A DNA stretch of 64,000 nt from Igneacidithiobacillus sp041146875. Its GTDB lineage: Bacteria > Pseudomonadota > Gammaproteobacteria > Acidithiobacillales > Acidithiobacillaceae. Below, one piece after another: positions 35,288 to 44,037 of this stretch. The position numbers and the translations under genes are program-made. Position 1 is the first letter of the stretch. Each line of letters opens with the position of its first letter. Below the pieces are notes generated by a model. The model worked only from the letters and a program-made list of their open reading frames with translations. It had not been told where the DNA came from and made no database searches. Location: NCBI RefSeq assembly GCF_041146875.1, contig NZ_JBFRXP010000012.1, positions 1-64,000 on the forward strand, read 5' to 3'.

Positions 35288-37587
35288 GATCGTGAACGTC
35301 CTACTAGCTCTGGAACGCGACGCACTACTGCGGCGGTCGCGACTGGCAGGCGCGCAATATGTCCGATAGTGTCACGCAGATTTCTGGTCCACAGAAATTT
35401 ACCCCAATAACCGACCCCTGCCGCAGTTTTCGCTAAAAAATAACTATATGAATAGACAAAGCCTACCCGTTTTTTACGCCGCTCGGAATATCCCGCAATC
35501 TGCCCACTATCACAGTACAAAAGGCCAACCAACTCCTTTTTCTGTGTCATATCCCGATACTGAAATTCCAACCCCACTTCATCGCCGCGCCCCTGCACCA
35601 TACAAACGGGTATGAGACTTGTTGAATAAATGCTTGCTCCTTCCGCAGTCAGACGAACCCCAGTGATATTCGCCCGCATTTGCTCAATACTAGCGGGCCA
35701 GTGCGCATGCCGAAATCCCACTCCCCCCATGGACAGGTCAGAGACGGGCAAACGAACCATTGCACCTGATTTGAGAGCGATCTCCCCGTACACTTGAGCG
35801 TCTCCGTCACCAAATCCTACGCGGTAGTTTCCCCGTACCTGACGCCTCTCCAACATGACCACGATTGTCGCCGTAATGATGAGGAAATTAAGCACTTCCC
35901 AAATCATCGTAAACACCAATTGCGGGCGCTCACCTGGCGAGCTTACCCAGCGCCACGCGCCAACCAACAGGGAACCAACTATGATGGCAAAAAATATCAG
36001 TTGCACCCGAATCGCCGAAGACACGAAATCGGTGTCGAGTTGTTCCCCCTTTGGGGTAACATTAAACGGTCGCTTCCCCGGCCGCAATAAGGTACTGAAC
36101 AGCATTATCGACGCCAGCGGCGTCTGCACCATTTCATAGACATCCGAAGTCAACGGCCAGCGGATTTTTCCATAAATAAAATCCGAATATATCCATGTTG
36201 CCAAGAAATATGGCGCTCCATAGATCAAATATTGGCCAATGGTAGCGTCATATACCATGATACCAAACAACAAAAACATCGAGGGCGCAAGCATATTGAT
36301 CATTCGTGCATAAGGAAACAACCAGTAAGAAAAGCTGGTAATATAGGTCATTTTCTGTGCGAGACTCAAACCACGAACAAAAATCGGGTTCTTCATTTGC
36401 AGAATTTGTATGGCCCCCTGTGCCCAACGAACCCGCTGACTGATAAAGCTAGTCACAGTTTCCGGTTGCAATCCGAGAACCTGCGATCGGTTCAGGAAGA
36501 CACTGTGATAGCCACGCGCATGCAACATCATTGCGGTCTCAACATCTTCGGTAAGGGTATCGGTTTGTATACCGCCAATTTCCATCAACATGTGTCGACG
36601 TATAACGGCCGCCGAACCAACAAAAAAACTGGCGCCCCAGCCATCGAGTCCGGATTGTATGTACTGCTGGAACAAATCCGTTTCCGGCGGCGAATCGTGA
36701 TAAATGTCGAGATTTTTTTCAATGGGATCGGGATTGATAAAACTATGAGGTGTCTGCACCACCGCACAGAGCGGATCTTTGATAAAAAATCCTACGGTAT
36801 TCGTGAGAAAATCGCGTGTAGGTACATGGTCGGCATCAAGAATTACCATCAGATCGCCATCTAAAGACGCAAGTGCGGCATTGATATTTCCAGCCTTGGC
36901 ATGGACATTGTGTGCGCGAGTATGATAAGTCGCACCCAATTGGGTACAGAGCGACTGCAACTCGGCGCGGCGAGTTTGTGCCATTGCACTGGTTTTCGGG
37001 CTTTGGCAGCGATCGTCGGTGCCACCATCGTCCAAAAGATGCACACGCACTTTCTCTGGTGGATAATCGACATTCAAGGCGCCCAGCAGGGTAATTTCCA
37101 GAACGTCGGACGTCTCATTGTAGGTTGGCACAAGAATATCTACCGATGGCGAACTCGCCATTCCTTCCGGCAGCGGCACTGGTGCTCTATTGCGCGGCGA
37201 AAAATTCACGAAAAAACCCAACACTGCATATATTGCAGCGTATACCTCTGCCGCAAACAGGAGCGATCCAAAAACCGTACTCGCTATTCCATAGCCACCA
37301 ATAGTGAATTCCGCCCGCCACACCAGATAACGAACAATCAAATATAAGGCAATGAATATGTTCAATACACGTATGACATCAACCATCTCGGTAGGCACCG
37401 GAAACCGCTTGATGACGAAAAGCCCAAGCATCATGATCGCAAGCAGCGTCACGCTCATATAGACCTGCGCCTGATTCTGTACCGGCAGCACTGCCAACAT
37501 AAACAACAATAAAACTGCTATGGAAAAACCAACTACGGGTAACAGCCTAGCTCCAAACTGGGAGATATAACGAACCATTTTACGCAT
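35284..37587 (-). CDS. bcsA: Cellulose synthase catalytic subunit BcsA
   Basis: The 767-residue inner-membrane enzyme polymerises UDP-glucose. Helices near 15-130 precede the GT2 core with Asp186-187 (LLDDGG), DAD 251-253, TED 346-348 and QRVRW 384-388. A second helix set covers 410-580. The C-terminal PilZ domain has RRQVRGNYR (arginines 581, 582, 585, 589) and DLSMGG (617-622), the c-di-GMP-binding pattern, so activity is probably c-di-GMP-gated. A G-rich ribosome-binding site lies about 8 bases before ATG 37587. No bcsQ, bcsD, bcsE or bcsG lies alongside. Upstream are two SDR genes in the same direction. Confidence 0.93.
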   Translation of the reverse strand: MRKMVRYISQFGARLLPVVGFSIAVLLLFMLAVLPVQNQAQVYMSVTLLAIMMLGLFVIKRFPVPTEMVDVIRVLNIFIALYLIVRYLVWRAEFTIGGYGIASTVFGSLLFAAEVYAAIYAVLGFFVNFSPRNRAPVPLPEGMASSPSVDILVPTYNETSDVLEITLLGALNVDYPPEKVRVHLLDDGGTDDRCQSPKTSAMAQTRRAELQSLCTQLGATYHTRAHNVHAKAGNINAALASLDGDLMVILDADHVPTRDFLTNTVGFFIKDPLCAVVQTPHSFINPDPIEKNLDIYHDSPPETDLFQQYIQSGLDGWGASFFVGSAAVIRRHMLMEIGGIQTDTLTEDVETAMMLHARGYHSVFLNRSQVLGLQPETVTSFISQRVRWAQGAIQILQMKNPIFVRGLSLAQKMTYITSFSYWLFPYARMINMLAPSMFLLFGIMVYDATIGQYLIYGAPYFLATWIYSDFIYGKIRWPLTSDVYEMVQTPLASIMLFSTLLRPGKRPFNVTPKGEQLDTDFVSSAIRVQLIFFAIIVGSLLVGAWRWVSSPGERPQLVFTMIWEVLNFLIITATIVVMLERRQVRGNYRVGFGDGDAQVYGEIALKSGAMVRLPVSDLSMGGVGFRHAHWPASIEQMRANITGVRLTAEGASIYSTSLIPVCMVQGRGDEVGLEFQYRDMTQKKELVGLLYCDSGQIAGYSERRKKRVGFVYSYSYFLAKTAAGVGYWGKFLWTRNLRDTIGHIARLPVATAAVVRRVPELVGRSRS

Positions 37588-37608
37588 AATTAACGCCCCC
37601 CCTTCACC

Positions 37609-38604
37609 TCATGCGATTTTGCGTAGCATCTTCCAGTTTTTCCGGTACCATTCCAAAGTGCTATTTAACCCATCTTCCAATGCAGTTTTTGGCTCCCATC
37701 CTAACGACTTCCTTGCCTTATCGACGTTGAGGTATTTAATTGCCGGACGCTCTCTTTTCTCTCCTGCAAATATTGGGGTTCGCTCTTGGCCATCATAACG
37801 GATGGAGATTTTTTTAGCCACATCAGTTATTGAGGTGGCAGCTCCACTGCCAAAATTGAAAGACTCCCCGCGACACCCCGGCATTGCTTCTGCGGTTCGC
37901 ATATATGCCTCCGCCATATCGCCTACATAGAGGAAATCCAGGCGCGAACTGCCATCATCCCGTGCGCCAAAATGATAGGCCTCAGCGTTTAGAAGATTGC
38001 GTATTGCCCGCGGCACCAGACGAGTAAAATTGATGTCGCCTGGTCCATAGGTGTTCATGAAGCGACACACTGCGACGGACAACCCATAGGCTCCCCCGTA
38101 GCTACGCGTTACCGCATCTGCTGCGACCTTCGACGACGCGTAGATGTTCGTTGCTGTGCGTGGCGGATCCGTCTCCAACAACGCGCTATCGGTGGTGGTA
38201 GCGCCATAATATGCGCCACTGGACGCCACCACCATGCGCTCGACGAATAAACTCTGGCGCATCGCCTCGAGCAGCACAAACGTACCCATGGCATTGGTGT
38301 GCAGGGTTTCCATCGGCAGAGTGTTACTGATTGGCACGATGGGTTGGGCTGCGAGGTGAAAAATTGTGTTGATCTCGAACCGCTCTAATAGCAGGCGGAC
38401 AAAAGCGCTATCAGTGATGTCACCGATGATCATTTGCACATGGCGTTCAAAACCTTGCAGACGGAAATAGGACAGGTCGTGCACAAGTTTATCGAGCACA
38501 TATACCTGCGCCCCGCATGCCAATAATTTTTCACAAAGATGTGCGCCGCCAAACCCAGCGCCGCCGGTAACCAGACACTTTCTATCCTGCCAGACGTTGT
38601 GCAT
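37609..38604 (-). CDS. Extended SDR nucleotide-sugar epimerase/dehydratase
   Basis: The 331-residue protein has the NAD-binding TGGAGFGGAHLC and the catalytic Tyr-Lys in NIYASSKVAAD, with SSGAYYG holding the Ser. It belongs to the epimerase/GDP-mannose-dehydratase group of nucleotide-sugar enzymes, but substrate cannot be assigned. Start 38604 is chosen for GGAGG upstream; it overlaps the end of the preceding SDR gene by 23 bp. It lies 21 bp before bcsA. Two SDRs ahead of a cellulose synthase suggest that a modified or different sugar nucleotide is made for the locus. Confidence 0.78.
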   Translation of the reverse strand: MHNVWQDRKCLVTGGAGFGGAHLCEKLLACGAQVYVLDKLVHDLSYFRLQGFERHVQMIIGDITDSAFVRLLLERFEINTIFHLAAQPIVPISNTLPMETLHTNAMGTFVLLEAMRQSLFVERMVVASSGAYYGATTTDSALLETDPPRTATNIYASSKVAADAVTRSYGGAYGLSVAVCRFMNTYGPGDINFTRLVPRAIRNLLNAEAYHFGARDDGSSRLDFLYVGDMAEAYMRTAEAMPGCRGESFNFGSGAATSITDVAKKISIRYDGQERTPIFAGEKRERPAIKYLNVDKARKSLGWEPKTALEDGLNSTLEWYRKNWKMLRKIA

Positions 38605-39718
38605 GGCCTGCCTCCGCCCCACTTGCCATAAAGTAGTCCAGATAGAAACGTATAGTCGCCTTCAATGCATCTGCAAATGACTCACCCGGCTGGAAACCTG
38701 TGTCATTTATCAGCTTCTCACCGTTTAAGTGTTGTTTACTGATGGCATGGACCGTTGACGCATTCGCACTAACACGCACGGCGATGCCGTTACGCAGAAT
38801 TTGCGCCGCACGCGTCTCGTCGTACGCGCCCTCCACCTCCGCGCACAACTCTACAATCGTGCGCAACATGGTTGGGGTACTTAGATAGGTGCCACCAGCC
38901 AGGTTGTAAACTTCTCCACGGCACACATTTCCGTGCGCGAGCAATATGATGGCATTTACCAGATCATCGACATAAAGATAGTCACGATGATGCTCAATTG
39001 CATCAAAATAGAGTTCCGGCGCTACTGGCTCAGTGCCTCCGTAGATGCTTTGCATGGCCTTTGGGAGCAAACGGTAGGCGCTATTGAAGTCATAGGGTCC
39101 GTAGATGTTGCACATCCGTAGCGTCACGGTAGGCAGACCAAACGCCTCATGATAGGTCCGGGAAAACACATCTGCGGCAAGTTTTGCGGAGTCATATACA
39201 CCAATGCCGCGCAACGGCGTGATGTGTTCGAAATAGGAGTCTCCATCCATCTCACCGTAGACTTTGTCGGTTGACGATAGAAAAATCATATTCGGTTTAT
39301 GATCGGTCATGCGACAGGCTTCCAACACATTGATCCAGCCTATCGTATTTGCCATGATCGTGTCGTAGGGTGCGGTCAGCGCCTTTTCGATTACCGACGC
39401 ATAAGCAGCAAAATGAAATATATAGTGAAAGCGCCCCTCTTCGATGACTTCCTGCATAGCCAGCTTGTCCGTCACGTCTGCTTCCACCACGCGCACCTGG
39501 TCGCGCAATCCCTGCTGCGCACAATTCATCATCGACGGACGACTAGGAGAGGTGTCGATGTCCAGTACTGTCACCTCCGCACCACAATCCAATAGATGGC
39601 GCGCCACGTGCCCGCCAACAAAGCCGAAGCCACCGGTAATCAACACCCGTTTGGCATGGAAATACTCCAAGATTTGGCGCGCGTTTGCAGCATTGTATCG
39701 ATTGATGTCCTGTAGCAT
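38582..39718 (-). CDS. Extended SDR nucleotide-sugar epimerase/dehydratase
   Basis: This 378-residue protein has a 20-residue N-terminal extension, then LITGGFGFVGGHVA as NAD-binding loop. LSSTDKVYGE and VYDSAKLAAD hold the catalytic Thr/Ser and Tyr-xxx-Lys. It resembles CDP-glucose 4,6-dehydratase-like and UDP-glucose 4-epimerase-like members, but no precise substrate is supported. GGAGG lies six bases before ATG 39718. It is the first gene downstream of the -24/-12 promoter at 39805-39822 and heads the likely SDR-SDR-bcsABCZ-patB transcript. Confidence 0.78.
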   Translation of the reverse strand: MLQDINRYNAANARQILEYFHAKRVLITGGFGFVGGHVARHLLDCGAEVTVLDIDTSPSRPSMMNCAQQGLRDQVRVVEADVTDKLAMQEVIEEGRFHYIFHFAAYASVIEKALTAPYDTIMANTIGWINVLEACRMTDHKPNMIFLSSTDKVYGEMDGDSYFEHITPLRGIGVYDSAKLAADVFSRTYHEAFGLPTVTLRMCNIYGPYDFNSAYRLLPKAMQSIYGGTEPVAPELYFDAIEHHRDYLYVDDLVNAIILLAHGNVCRGEVYNLAGGTYLSTPTMLRTIVELCAEVEGAYDETRAAQILRNGIAVRVSANASTVHAISKQHLNGEKLINDTGFQPGESFADALKATIRFYLDYFMASGAEAGHAQRLAG

Positions 39719-39804
39719 GTTGGCCTCCAGCGGCTCACGTTATCCCCAGTGCCACCCCCTGCTGTTCCCGTTCCAAGAAACACAAAAGATGCCCTTTACC
39801 TTAC

Positions 39805-39822
39805 AAGCAGGGAACATGCCAA
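39805..39822 (-). promoter_or_regulatory. Sigma-54 (-24/-12) promoter of SDR-bcs operon
   Basis: Read on the minus strand the site is TTGGCATGTTCCCTGCTT, with GG (39820-39819) and GC (39808-39807) exactly ten bases apart. The predicted start is near 39796, about 78 nt before the SDR start codon. It is nearly identical to the site at 41006-41023. Confidence 0.72.
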
Positions 39823-39886
39823 TCTATAAGTGTCTGTATATTATGATATATTAGACGTTTTTTATATATAATCTTGTATCGTTTCT

Positions 39887-39966
39887 ATTACAACATTTGA
39901 AGGCTTTATCATTGATCTTTTATAGAACAAAGGAGTACACCCTGCTACAGGAGTGTTACGGTGCGC
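39887..39966. repeat. Duplicated 80-bp control segment, copy A
   Basis: It aligns without gaps with 41087-41166, 54 of 80 positions identical by hand count. Both copies directly follow a gene end and precede a -24/-12 promoter on the minus strand. Conservation is highest at the outer end, around the TGCTAC-N6-GTTAC element. Confidence 0.7.
39943..39960. promoter_or_regulatory. Putative activator site, copy A
   Basis: TGCTAC and GTTACG are separated by six bases. The centre is about 132 bp upstream of the -24 GG. Its reverse complement matches the fap palindrome at 11 of 18 positions. Confidence 0.5.
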
Positions 39967-40017
39967 AAAAAAGGGGAGAAGGGCATCACCATGGCACCAA
40001 GCAAGGGTAATAGAGGC

Positions 40018-40965
40018 TTATGCTCCCACCGCTTCTGCGCCCACGTCTACTCCGGCATCCGTGTTGAGAAACTCTCCCAGCCCCGCTGCCAGGGTGATCT
40101 TAGGCGCGCCCAGCAAGGTTCGCATGGCGGTAATATCCGCACAGGAATGGCGTATATCGCCGGCGATGGGAGGAACCCAGGAAAACTCACCAGAACCATG
40201 CAAATCACAAAGTGTCTCACCCAGTTGGCGAATAGTCGTAGCACACCCGGAGCCGATGTTGAGCACTCCTGAGCAAGTGCAGAACAAGGCTGCAACATTG
40301 GCGCGCGCGACATCTGCGACGTGAATAAAGTCCCGTTCCTGTAATCCGTCTCCGCGAATGCTCAGAGGCTGCCCTGAACGCATCTGTACTATAAAGCGAG
40401 AAATCACTCCACTATAGGGTGAGTATGGATCCTGGCGTGGCCCATAAACGTTGAAGTAGCGCATCCCCAAGTGCGAAAGGCCATACATTTTTTCGTAAAG
40501 TTGCGCATACAGTTCGTTGCTGTACTTTTCCAGCCCATAGGGCGAAATTGGCACAACCGGATCACTCTCGCGTAATGGCAGAGTTTGTGGATCGCCGTAG
40601 ACTGCCGCTGACGACGCATACACCACGCGCACGCCGCGTTTCCGCGCGAGCTCCAGCACAATGACAAAATTCCGGATGTTTTCGGTACAGGAGTTCACCG
40701 GATTTTCTATGCTTTTTTGCACTGACACCTGAGCGGCCAGATGCAAAATGCCATCGATGTCAGCAAGCAGATTGGCCCAAAGGTGGCTGTCCCCAATATC
40801 ACCGGTCACAACCTCCAAGCGCGGATGCGATGCGGGAAGATTCTCGCGCCGACCGGTGGAGAAGTTATCAAGAACCCGCACCGAGTAACCCTGGGTGAGC
40901 AAATGGTCCACCGTATGCGAACCGATAAAGCCAGCACCACCAATCACCAAAATACGCTCACCCAT
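40018..40965 (-). CDS. UDP-sugar 4-epimerase, PelX-like
   Basis: The 315-residue extended SDR has VIGGAGFIGSHTVDHL, YASSAAVYGD and PYGLEKYSNE (catalytic Ser, Tyr and Lys), with GMRYFNVYGPRQDP typical of GalE/Gne-type epimerases. In several Pel loci an epimerase named PelX converts UDP-GlcNAc to UDP-GalNAc for Pel, which is rich in GalNAc. Position right after pelG supports that role here, although UDP-glucose/galactose activity is also possible. GAGGAG precedes ATG 40965. It has its own -24/-12 promoter and activator-like site. Confidence 0.78.
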   Translation of the reverse strand: MGERILVIGGAGFIGSHTVDHLLTQGYSVRVLDNFSTGRRENLPASHPRLEVVTGDIGDSHLWANLLADIDGILHLAAQVSVQKSIENPVNSCTENIRNFVIVLELARKRGVRVVYASSAAVYGDPQTLPLRESDPVVPISPYGLEKYSNELYAQLYEKMYGLSHLGMRYFNVYGPRQDPYSPYSGVISRFIVQMRSGQPLSIRGDGLQERDFIHVADVARANVAALFCTCSGVLNIGSGCATTIRQLGETLCDLHGSGEFSWVPPIAGDIRHSCADITAMRTLLGAPKITLAAGLGEFLNTDAGVDVGAEAVGA

Positions 40966-41005
40966 TATTTCTTCGCTCCTCTACGCAATTTTCGCCGCAC
41001 TCTCT

Positions 41006-41023
41006 AAGCAGGAAATATGCCAT
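41006..41023 (-). promoter_or_regulatory. Sigma-54 (-24/-12) promoter of PelX-like gene
   Basis: On the minus strand the site reads ATGGCATATTTCCTGCTT, with GG (41021-41020) and GC (41009-41008) ten bases apart. The predicted start near 40997 gives a leader of about 32 nt. Confidence 0.7.
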
Positions 41024-41086
41024 GCAGAAAGTTGCAGTATATTATACAATTACAAACGGTTACCCACAGAATTTTGTATGATTTAC

Positions 41087-41166
41087 ATTACACCACTTCC
41101 AAACAATTTCATCAATCCATTGTAGAACAGCGACCTATGTCCTGCTACACGAATGTTACACTGCGC
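41087..41166. repeat. Duplicated 80-bp control segment, copy B
   Basis: The partner of the segment at 39887-39966, ungapped over 80 bp. It begins 2 bp beyond the pelG stop. CATCAATCCATTG at 41109-41121 differs from the IHF consensus at one position, so DNA bending between activator and promoter is conceivable. Confidence 0.7.
41143..41160. promoter_or_regulatory. Putative activator site, copy B
   Basis: TGCTAC and GTTACA are separated by six bases, centred about 131 bp upstream of the -24 GG. The reverse complement matches the fap palindrome at 13 of 18 positions, including CGTGTA. Confidence 0.55.
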
Positions 41167-41167
41167 C

Positions 41168-42538
41168 CTACCGGGCGCGAATAAAGGTAAGGTAATCGAT
41201 TCGTCCTAAATCACGAGCGAGGAGATAGATTCCCAACGTATCAACCAAAAACAGTCCGGCAACAAAACCCAAACCATAGAAAAACGGCCCGGCCCAAAGC
41301 GTCAGCCAGGTAAACGCGAAATTTCCCACCAAAAACAACACACTCAACAAGACTGCACGAGCGCGCAGGTCAAGATAAAAATAGACATTCAACAGGCTCA
41401 TCAACAGTAGCTGCAAACTCACACCAATAACATCGAACTGAAAGATACGGGCATAGCTTTCGGAATAGCCCAACACATGCAACAGCTGCGGCGTAAACGC
41501 AAAAGCGAGCAAAACTGTCACACCCTGGATCTTAGCAATATCCCATAGTCCTGCACGCGTAGCCATGATCATACCAATCTTAGCTGCGCGTAGCTCCTGC
41601 AATGTTCCACCTTCAACGATCGCCCGATTATAAGCTTGGTAGGCCTCAACGAAATCTGTTTCGAGACGAAAAAGAAACACCGCAAGACCCGGCACAATCA
41701 GGAGATAACTCAAAAAGATTGGTACATCATAAATTGGCGAGGCATGCAAGGGTCCAATGACGCGCGCTCCCGTAGCTTGATTAAACCAAAAGAGAAATTT
41801 ATCGGTCCAGACTGCTCCATTAAATGCCAAACCGACAAGGGAAAGCGACCAGAAAAACCGGTTGGCTCGCGTTTTCGGCCATTCTAAATAACCCGGAAAT
41901 TCACGGATCACCGTCACGCCCAGGCCAAACAAGAGAACTAGCTGCCCGAGTGAAAACGCGGCTAAATAACCCAACAAGCCCCAATGACGGCCCTCAAAAA
42001 AACCCAATATTACAATTGTGGAATAGCCTAAAAAGTACCAACTAACCAAAGTTTTGTAATCTTTCAGGCTGGTGCCCATAATCGTTAGTACCCATACGCC
42101 ACAAAGCTCAACAAAACTAAGCCCCATGAATACTTGATAGAGAATCGGCGTTCCCTGAAAAAATAAGAGCAAAACCAAGCTGGCAAACACCGCACCTGGT
42201 ACGATTGCCGTCACCAACATGGTAAGCAGTATCGTCACGACCGCACGCGCCTGGCGCGCAAAGAGCATATCGGCGATGTAACGAGTAAAAAGCAATTGTA
42301 CTGGTCCAGTAAAAATCAGCGAAACCGCAATCAGATAGGTCACAGATACCTGAAACTGGATGATTGGTAGCGCCGCCGATCGGTCACTCAAGGCAAGAAA
42401 ACCAAGGAGCAATATACCAAAAATCGATAGCATCCACGGCCCGGATGAGACAATACCCGCATATCCGTAGGCCTCAATCAGTGCCAAATAACTATTTCGG
42501 CGCAGAATACGACGCAGCTCAAACCCAATGCCTGCCAT
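41168..42538 (-). CDS. pelG: Pel polysaccharide inner-membrane transporter PelG
   Basis: The 456-residue protein has about twelve hydrophobic helices and opens with MAGIGFELRRILRRNSYL, the usual PelG N-terminus. PelG belongs to the MOP/MATE-like transporters and with PelD, PelE and PelF forms the Pel synthase complex. The gene starts 2 bp after the pelF stop. It is the last of the pelA-G genes, followed by the duplicated control segment. Confidence 0.92.
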   Translation of the reverse strand: MAGIGFELRRILRRNSYLALIEAYGYAGIVSSGPWMLSIFGILLLGFLALSDRSAALPIIQFQVSVTYLIAVSLIFTGPVQLLFTRYIADMLFARQARAVVTILLTMLVTAIVPGAVFASLVLLLFFQGTPILYQVFMGLSFVELCGVWVLTIMGTSLKDYKTLVSWYFLGYSTIVILGFFEGRHWGLLGYLAAFSLGQLVLLFGLGVTVIREFPGYLEWPKTRANRFFWSLSLVGLAFNGAVWTDKFLFWFNQATGARVIGPLHASPIYDVPIFLSYLLIVPGLAVFLFRLETDFVEAYQAYNRAIVEGGTLQELRAAKIGMIMATRAGLWDIAKIQGVTVLLAFAFTPQLLHVLGYSESYARIFQFDVIGVSLQLLLMSLLNVYFYLDLRARAVLLSVLFLVGNFAFTWLTLWAGPFFYGLGFVAGLFLVDTLGIYLLARDLGRIDYLTFIRAR

Positions 42539-42540
42539 AC

Positions 42541-44037
42541 TCAGCTCCCTCGCAGGGCTTGATCGTACAGGTGGCGATAAGCAGAAAACATTTGCTCCTC
42601 CCGATACTGACTCTCTACGCGCAAGATTGCCTGATCGCTACAACGCTGCCACTCTGCAGTATCGTCCAGCAACTCATAAATAGCCTTCGCCAACGCCTGT
42701 GCTTCCGCGATGGGCACCACCTTCCCTGCCGGAGCAGGGTGAGCCCCATCTGCGCCCAGGATCAGTTCTCGGCAGGAGCCAACGTCGGTGCTTACCACTG
42801 GCACACCGGCCGCGAAACTCTCGAGTACGGAAAGGGGAAGTCCCTCACTGATGGAGCTCAGCACAGTAAGTCGCACCTCTTGCAATACTTCTGTTACGGC
42901 ACGAAACCCCAAAAACTTTACTTGTTCTTGCAGCTGGAGATGGCGCAGCAATATCGTGCACTCGGTGAAATATTCCTCGTCCTCCTCCGTGGGACCGACA
43001 ATCCAAAAGCGGGTACTTCGCCCCTGGTCACGGGCCACCGCTGCGGCACGGATGAAGGTCTTGATGTCCTTGATCGGCACCACACGCCCAATCAAGGCTA
43101 CTACATCCTGCCGTTGCGCATAAGCTTTGCGGCAAGAAATGAAGTTCTCCACGGCTATTCCATTGGGAATGGTTTGCAGTTTTTCTGGACTGGCACCATC
43201 GGCGACTTGCAATGGAATAACGCCCGCATAGAGGTTGATGATGCTATCGGCCTGCCGGTAACTGATCCGTCCAAGCAAGGCAAAAAAATTGATCCAAAGT
43301 TGCCGCAAATAATGGATATGCCCAGCTCGTTGTAAAAATTCCTCATCTTCCTGAATCCAGCGGGCCAACATCAAATCAATCCGCCGCTCCTTAGTGTAAA
43401 TACCATGCTCCGAGAGGATCAGCGGACGATCTTGCTGATGGCTGAGCAGTGCCCCAAGATAACCTGCATAGCCGGTCGATGGGCAGTGCATTATCTTTGC
43501 TTGCGGTGCCTTTTCCAGCGCGTTTTGGATCACCCACAACGGTGCATGCATACCGCGGATCGTCCAAAAATAGTCGACAAATGGTGGCTGGTCGGGAATC
43601 TCCGCATAGCGCGCGAGAAAATACTCCCAGATCTTTTCAGAATAAAGGAAATTTTGCTGGTTTACAGAAAAATTATTCGCATAAGCACCAAGATCAAGGT
43701 CTTCCTGCTTACCAGCGATACATTTTCTCATCTGTGCATGGGCAACCTCCACTGGCTCCAAACTAGTCGCCAAGTCCGTCGCACCGAATCGTTTATGGGG
43801 TAGCTCAGCACTATCATGGAGAAAATATTCTGCGTAATAGTCTACGTTCTCCGGCAAGGCATAGGGTTTTGCCATATACTCATTGCGGGCACTGCCTAAG
43901 AAAATTACGCCAAAGCGATGTCCCGGAAACCCCTGTATCATCCGGTTCACCCAAGAGGACACCCCACCACGTACGTAGGGAAACGTACCCTCAAGGAGAA
44001 GAAGGATGTCCACGGAACTCGCCGATTTATGCATCAT
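42541..44037 (-). CDS. pelF: Pel glycosyltransferase PelF
   Basis: The 498-residue cytosolic protein is a GT4-family, GT-B-fold enzyme that polymerises Pel from UDP-linked HexNAc. It starts with DILLLLEGTFPYVRGGVSSWV, the donor-proximal N-terminal block. The C-terminal half has LIGRVVPIKDIKTF and the EGLPLSVLESFAAG E-x7-E motif. Start 44037 overlaps the pelE stop as TGATG, with GGAGAGG eight bases before it; a start seven codons earlier is less likely. Confidence 0.93.
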   Translation of the reverse strand: MMHKSASSVDILLLLEGTFPYVRGGVSSWVNRMIQGFPGHRFGVIFLGSARNEYMAKPYALPENVDYYAEYFLHDSAELPHKRFGATDLATSLEPVEVAHAQMRKCIAGKQEDLDLGAYANNFSVNQQNFLYSEKIWEYFLARYAEIPDQPPFVDYFWTIRGMHAPLWVIQNALEKAPQAKIMHCPSTGYAGYLGALLSHQQDRPLILSEHGIYTKERRIDLMLARWIQEDEEFLQRAGHIHYLRQLWINFFALLGRISYRQADSIINLYAGVIPLQVADGASPEKLQTIPNGIAVENFISCRKAYAQRQDVVALIGRVVPIKDIKTFIRAAAVARDQGRSTRFWIVGPTEEDEEYFTECTILLRHLQLQEQVKFLGFRAVTEVLQEVRLTVLSSISEGLPLSVLESFAAGVPVVSTDVGSCRELILGADGAHPAPAGKVVPIAEAQALAKAIYELLDDTAEWQRCSDQAILRVESQYREEQMFSAYRHLYDQALRGS

